From Candidatus Poribacteria bacterium (GTDB taxonomy: Bacteria > Poribacteria > WGA-4E > WGA-3G), in assembly GCA_009845505.1 (NCBI GenBank), contig VXZL01000422.1:1-7860 (forward strand): a stretch of DNA of 7,860 bases, given 5' to 3'. Position 1 is the stretch's first letter. Each line of letters opens with the position of its first letter. The notes beneath the pieces are model-generated. The model was not told the origin of the DNA. It ran no database searches and was given only the letters and a program-made list of their open reading frames with translations. A program made the position numbers and the translations under genes. This document shows positions 6,793 to 7,860 of this stretch, piece after piece.

Positions 6793-7074
6793 TTATTCGT
6801 CCTCATCTCCCCACAATTCCCTTAAAAGTGCGTCCGCAATATAGTCATCATGCCGTTCCCCCAGGTCTGTGACATCACATTCCAACGTTCCCAGCAAGGC
6901 AATAAGCGGATCGGGGTGGTCTTCATAAGGTCCTTTAACCACGCGTATCTTTGGAACGACAGCATTTTTGAGACGTTCCTTTATTTTTGCAACATCGCAT
7001 TCTAACGTGCCTGCTAAGGCGAGAAGCGGATCGGTATCCTCTCCGTTAAACTCGTCTCGATCTTTTTCATTCAC
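6793..7074 (-). CDS. Small acidic protein with two antitoxin-like repeat units (93 aa)
   Basis: The likely start is GTG at 7072-7074, with AGGTGA (7080-7085) five bases upstream; it overlaps the hsdS stop by a few bases, so translation is probably coupled. An in-frame GTG at 7081-7083 is a less likely start. The protein carries two copies of a short unit: DPLLALAGTLECDVAKIKER (15-34) and DPLIALLGTLECDVTDLGER (55-74). The second continues into HDDYIADALLRELWGDEDE at the C-terminus. Tails of the form DPLL-LAGTL-DVTDI-ERHD-YI resemble, from memory, small predicted antitoxins found next to PIN-domain toxins. No PIN gene is visible here, so the protein may be an orphan or duplicated remnant. The C-terminus of HsdS just upstream carries a third, shortened copy. 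Function unknown. Confidence 0.75.
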   Translation of the reverse strand: MNEKDRDEFNGEDTDPLLALAGTLECDVAKIKERLKNAVVPKIRVVKGPYEDHPDPLIALLGTLECDVTDLGERHDDYIADALLRELWGDEDE

Positions 7075-7164
7075 TTTCGTCACCTCGCAATTCCGCCAAC
7101 GACGCACCGCCGATAGCGTTATCGCGGTGTTCCAACGCTCCCGCACGCGCGAGAAGTGGATAGT
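6871..7164 (-). repeat. Three DNA copies of a 34-44 bp coding repeat
   Basis: Related segments lie at 6871-6914, 6991-7034 and about 7131-7164. The first two match at 34 of 44 positions and are exactly 120 bases apart, in frame within the 93-residue gene. The third, 130 bases further, matches the first at 22 of 34 positions and lies in the end of hsdS, in the frame that encodes the same peptide (PLLARAGALE). The DNA-level similarity across two genes points to duplication rather than chance. Confidence 0.7.
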
Positions 7165-7860
7165 CATCGTTGTCTTGTGCTTTTGATTTCGTCCTAATCG
7201 TTTTTCTCCCTTTTGGTTGCTGCTTCTTTTCGTCTTTAATTTTTTCTAACAGAACACTTGCGGGTTCATCGTGTGGGTCTTGTGACACAAGTCTACCAGA
7301 AAACGCATGCTTGAGGATAGACTGCCGCAAACGCGAAGCGCGTTTAAGTCCTGTAGCGATGGTTGTTTCGACCTCATCAGCAACTGCAAGGTGTCGCTCA
7401 ATTTCAGAGACGATTTGTTCTTGTTCAGTAAGTGGCGGGATGGGTATCTTTGCCTTTTCCAAAAATTGAAAATGTCGGGAATATCCTCTGTCCGGAAGTG
7501 AAATTGCACGAATAAAATAATAAAACAATTTCGGATGGTACATTTCTTGAGATTTTATCACCTTTATCCCATCAGCACCACCTACAAAGTCGAAGTCTAC
7601 ATATTTAATTGCTTTAGTATGGTCTCCAAAAACGATAACTGGTAATTCACATTCAATCTTTAGTTCTTCGTCGTTTGTGTATCCTCCGATAAAGGACGAT
7701 CCTTGGTCTATTACTGGCAATTTTCCTTCAGATTCATATTCACCTTTTTTTACTTTCTTGCCACTTAGAGACACTTTTTTTATTACTTGTCCAACCGTTG
7801 CCTTTTCCCAATTTTCAGGAAATCCAGTTGAGTTATTCGTTGGCTGAGACTTATTTGAAT
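7067..7860 (-). CDS. hsdS: Type I restriction-modification specificity subunit HsdS, C-terminal part (partial)
   Basis: HsdS sets the DNA target of a type I restriction-modification enzyme and bridges two HsdM subunits. The frame is open to the window edge, so the N-terminal target-recognition domain lies outside. Inside are the start of the second recognition domain (GFPENWEKATVGQVI, encoded near 7800-7826), its body, and the hallmark conserved end: IPIPPLTEQEQIVSEIERHL, then the helix TGLKRASRLRQSILKHAFSG and RLVSQDPHDEPASVLLEKIK. After a basic linker (KKQQPKGRKTIRTKSK) comes an unusual acidic tail, YPLLARAGALEHRDN...LAELRGDESE, which resembles the repeat unit of the next gene but lacks its middle. 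The GTG at 7774 is internal, not the true start. The TGA at 7067-7069 overlaps the next gene. Whether the subunit works cannot be judged: the only hsdM in view is broken, though another copy may lie upstream. Confidence 0.9.
   Translation of the reverse strand, partial: SNKSQPTNNSTGFPENWEKATVGQVIKKVSLSGKKVKKGEYESEGKLPVIDQGSSFIGGYTNDEELKIECELPVIVFGDHTKAIKYVDFDFVGGADGIKVIKSQEMYHPKLFYYFIRAISLPDRGYSRHFQFLEKAKIPIPPLTEQEQIVSEIERHLAVADEVETTIATGLKRASRLRQSILKHAFSGRLVSQDPHDEPASVLLEKIKDEKKQQPKGRKTIRTKSKAQDNDDYPLLARAGALEHRDNAIGGASLAELRGDESE
7080..7085 (-). promoter_or_regulatory. Ribosome binding site of the 93-aa gene inside hsdS
   Basis: Minus-strand AGGTGA, within the last codons of hsdS, is five bases before the GTG at 7072-7074. 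It decides the start of the small gene in favour of this GTG over longer in-frame readings that merely shadow hsdS. Confidence 0.65.

Noticed and set aside
7075..7167. Longer reading of the 93-residue gene starting near 7167
   Set aside because: The extra residues (HFSRVRERWNTAITLSAVRR) are an out-of-frame shadow of the hsdS end, and the ribosome binding site at 7080-7085 points to the GTG at 7072-7074.

Overview
The window reads as a piece of an uncultured bacterial genome with about half G+C. A sulfatase, a CapK/PaaK-type ligase and a decayed type I restriction-modification locus side by side are reminiscent of marine lineages such as Candidatus Poribacteria or Planctomycetes. That lineage guess is an inference with low to moderate confidence; no ribosomal or taxonomic marker is present.

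Layout. Left part, plus strand: a cytoplasmic sulfatase (189-1670), followed after 35 bases by a phenylacetate-CoA-ligase/CapK-like adenylating enzyme (1706-3040), probably one transcript. Middle, minus strand and convergent: an 807-residue protein (3072-5495) joining a GlmU-like nucleotidyltransferase, a short left-handed beta-helix and a complete-looking DUF89 metal-dependent phosphatase. Right part, all minus strand: a degraded type I restriction-modification region. In transcription order it holds the C-terminal half of HsdS (runs off the window at 7860), a 93-residue protein made of two antitoxin-like repeat units, a tightly coupled pair of unrecognised genes (140 and 137 residues) with its own good promoter, and an hsdM remnant that keeps only the first about 48 and last about 60 codons.

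How the parts relate. The stop codon of the hsdM remnant touches the start codon of the nucleotidyltransferase-DUF89 gene, whose ribosome binding site lies inside the hsdM tail. A defence locus therefore seems to have been eroded up against a metabolic gene. The most interesting signals are the GlmU-like/DUF89 fusion (nucleotide-sugar synthesis plus a likely sugar-phosphate clean-up phosphatase in one chain), a repeated antitoxin-like peptide shared by the HsdS tail and the neighbouring small gene, and the coupled gene pair inside the restriction locus. No RNA gene, CRISPR array, transposase or origin was seen.
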